A stretch of DNA of 5,868 nt from Wolbachia endosymbiont of Cylisticus convexus. Lineage in GTDB: Bacteria > Pseudomonadota > Alphaproteobacteria > Rickettsiales > Anaplasmataceae. The DNA is taken from the NCBI RefSeq assembly GCF_003344345.1, contig NZ_QPIP01000100.1, positions 1-5,868 on the forward strand, written 5' to 3'. The position numbers and the translations under genes were made by a program. Each line of letters begins with the position of its first letter. Positions within the stretch are counted from its first letter, which is position 1. The notes beneath the pieces were generated by a model. The model was not told the DNA's origin and ran no database searches. It saw only the letters and a program-made list of their open reading frames with translations. Positions 4,727 to 5,868 of this stretch are shown here, piece by piece.

Positions 4727-5746
4727 TTATTGATAGCAAAACTCTTTTCTATCGATTAGCATCTTGTGCATAATCACGGCTAATTTTCTTGCTACTGCAA
4801 CAATTGCTTTTTTCATGCCCTTTTTCTTTTTAAGCTTCAATCCCCAGCTTCTTAATTTAAATGTCCTTTTACATTTTACCAGTAAGACCTGCGCGGCTTC
4901 ATATAACATATTCCTACAGTCCACTGGTCCCATTTTTGATATACTTCCGTGTCGATCAATCTCACCAGAAGCGTACTGTCTTGGACTTAATCCCATATAG
5001 GCTCCAACTGTATAAGATGTTTCAAACCTATGCAGATCATCTATTGCAGCTTTATATGTCATTGCTACTATAATACCAACTCCTGGAACAGTAGTTAATA
5101 ATTTACAATCCTCATCTTTTTTGCTTTGTTCTGAGAGCATTTTATCAAGTTTTCTTGTTGATTCTTCTATTATTTCTAAACTATGTACTAATGATTCAAT
5201 TGAGGTTTGGCTAATTTCATCTAGATTATTAACCATTTCTTGCACTTTTAAAGCAAAGTTTGCAGAACTAAGACGTTGATTAACTTTTATCCCGTATATT
5301 TTCAGTAATCCCCTTATTGTTCCCGCAATTTGCTCTCTGCAACGTATTAATTGTCTTCTGCTTCCAAGTATTATTTTAACCTGACAAGCTTCGTCTGATT
5401 TTACTAATACCTCCTTAAATAGCCCAACTCTCATCATTTGTGCTATGCCTCTTGCATCATTTTTATCATTCTTATTGATTCTCGCAGATAATGCTGCTGC
5501 CATATGCCTTGCATCTACACAAGTTACTGGTAATCCAAGATTCCTCAACTCTTTGCACATCGATATTGATAATTGCCCGCTTTCTATTCCTATGGACTCG
5601 TATTTTTTGTTTTGACCAAGCAGAAACTCAGCTATTGCACTGCTTTCACTTGCAACAACCCCTTCTTTAACAATTTTTCCTTTCTCATCAATGATACTAA
5701 TAAAAGTTTCTTTGAGTGAGACATCTAACCCGCTATAATGTTTCAT
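4727..5746 (-). CDS. IS110-family DEDD transposase, apparently intact
   Basis: RNA-guided recombinase of the IS110 family, full length at 339 residues. The N-terminal RuvC-like DEDD domain shows D8 (GLDVS), E55 (GIESGQ), and D94 and D97 (NKNDKNDARG), with VDAR (D78) just before. A helical linker spans about 115-215. The C-terminal transposase_20 domain starts at LLTTVPGVGIIVA (217-229). It contains YMGLSPRQYASGEIDRHGSI (250-269), with S260 as the likely catalytic serine, then SKMGP and a lysine-rich tail (KLKKKKGMKK, 304-313). The ATG at 5746 has a good Shine-Dalgarno AGGAGT at 5758-5753, six bases away. The stop is TAA at 4729-4727. No frameshift or missing catalytic residue is seen, unlike every other complete-enough IS gene here except the IS4, so it may be a recent arrival. 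Two small plus-strand open frames within it (4764-5000, 4861-5073) are antisense shadows. Confidence 0.93.
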   Translation of the reverse strand: MKHYSGLDVSLKETFISIIDEKGKIVKEGVVASESSAIAEFLLGQNKKYESIGIESGQLSISMCKELRNLGLPVTCVDARHMAAALSARINKNDKNDARGIAQMMRVGLFKEVLVKSDEACQVKIILGSRRQLIRCREQIAGTIRGLLKIYGIKVNQRLSSANFALKVQEMVNNLDEISQTSIESLVHSLEIIEESTRKLDKMLSEQSKKDEDCKLLTTVPGVGIIVAMTYKAAIDDLHRFETSYTVGAYMGLSPRQYASGEIDRHGSISKMGPVDCRNMLYEAAQVLLVKCKRTFKLRSWGLKLKKKKGMKKAIVAVARKLAVIMHKMLIDRKEFCYQ

Positions 5747-5868
5747 GAGACTACTCCTACTGTAAAAGTTTAAATTATTCTTGAAGAACTAATTCATTGA
5801 ATTTGTTACTTCGTGCTAAAATAATGGAGTATGTCTCTCCATCATTCAATAGCAATTACAGTATGTAC
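5747..5868 (-). other. IS110 5' noncoding region with small inverted repeats
   Basis: This is the sequence upstream of the IS110 transposase, up to the window edge. It contains the Shine-Dalgarno AGGAGT (5758-5753), the short palindrome TTCTTGAAGAA (5778-5788), AATTC/GAATT around a 3-nt loop (5791-5803), and ATGGAG/CTCCAT around a 7-nt loop (5824-5842). It may hold the left end of the element and its promoter. The left boundary is not identifiable. Confidence 0.4.

Larger units (their letters stand above)
4470..5868 (-). mobile_element. IS110-family insertion sequence (approximate bounds)
   Basis: The element comprises an intact DEDD transposase, a structured 3' noncoding stretch of up to about 250 bp, and at least 122 bp of 5' noncoding DNA that reaches the window edge. 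IS110 elements have no obvious terminal inverted repeats and little or no target duplication, so neither end can be fixed from one copy. The 3' end is placed loosely after the hairpin at 4400-4458. Confidence 0.55.

Noticed and set aside
4504..4773. Plus-strand open frame of 89 codons
   Set aside because: It is Cys/Leu-rich without any family motif and overlaps the structured noncoding end of the IS110 and the end of its transposase.
4765..4773. DnaA-box match TTATGCACA on the minus strand
   Set aside because: It lies inside the IS110 coding sequence and is explained by its codons. It warns that single matches occur by chance in this AT-rich DNA.
4764..5073. Two overlapping plus-strand open frames (78 and 70 codons)
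   Set aside because: Both are antisense to the intact IS110 transposase.
1..5868. tRNA, rRNA or CRISPR array
   Set aside because: No cloverleaf, ribosomal RNA motif or regularly spaced direct repeat was seen on either strand.

Overview
This AT-rich 5.9-kb window looks like the chromosome of a Rickettsiales endosymbiont, most likely Wolbachia. The reasons are low GC, four insertion sequence (IS) families crowded together (IS4, IS5, IS630, IS110) and mostly broken, a lone cytochrome c maturation permease gene (ccmB), and an alphaproteobacterial-type DksA lacking half of its zinc cysteines. The genus is an inference from gene style and could not be checked by a search.

Layout. Positions 1-1164 hold the 3' part of an IS4-family element, with a transposase frame open to the left window edge and a right terminal inverted repeat. 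Positions 1163-1840 are the 5' two-thirds of a decayed IS630 element on the minus strand. Positions 1841-2292 are a frameshifted IS5-family remnant on the plus strand. Positions 2309-2410 are a second, degraded IS4 tail, and 2478-2517 look like a degraded IS4 left end in reverse orientation. Two divergent host genes follow: ccmB (2559-3206, minus) and a dksA-like gene (3313-3696, plus), which share a 106-bp promoter region. The 3' third of another IS630 copy (3701-3932, minus) starts four bases after the dksA stop codon. It is followed by an IS4 left end (3929-4104) that keeps the terminal repeat and the first codons of its transposase.

Positions 4105-4500 carry no gene. This stretch is very AT-rich and contains a 17-bp palindrome and a perfect 21-bp inverted repeat whose two arms each contain the DnaA-box sequence TTATCCACA; a third match to TTATNCACA lies 200 bp upstream. 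Positions 4500-5868 are an IS110-family element on the minus strand with an apparently intact 339-residue DEDD transposase (4727-5746). Just 3' of the transposase is a relatively GC-rich noncoding stretch that folds into consecutive bulged stem-loops. It is the best candidate here for a bridge/seek RNA.

The two host genes are functionally unrelated (cytochrome c biogenesis; transcription control) and survive as an island among IS debris. The IS4 inverted repeat recurs at four places and marks both truncated edges of the IS630 remnants. This points to nested insertion and recombination as the history of the locus.
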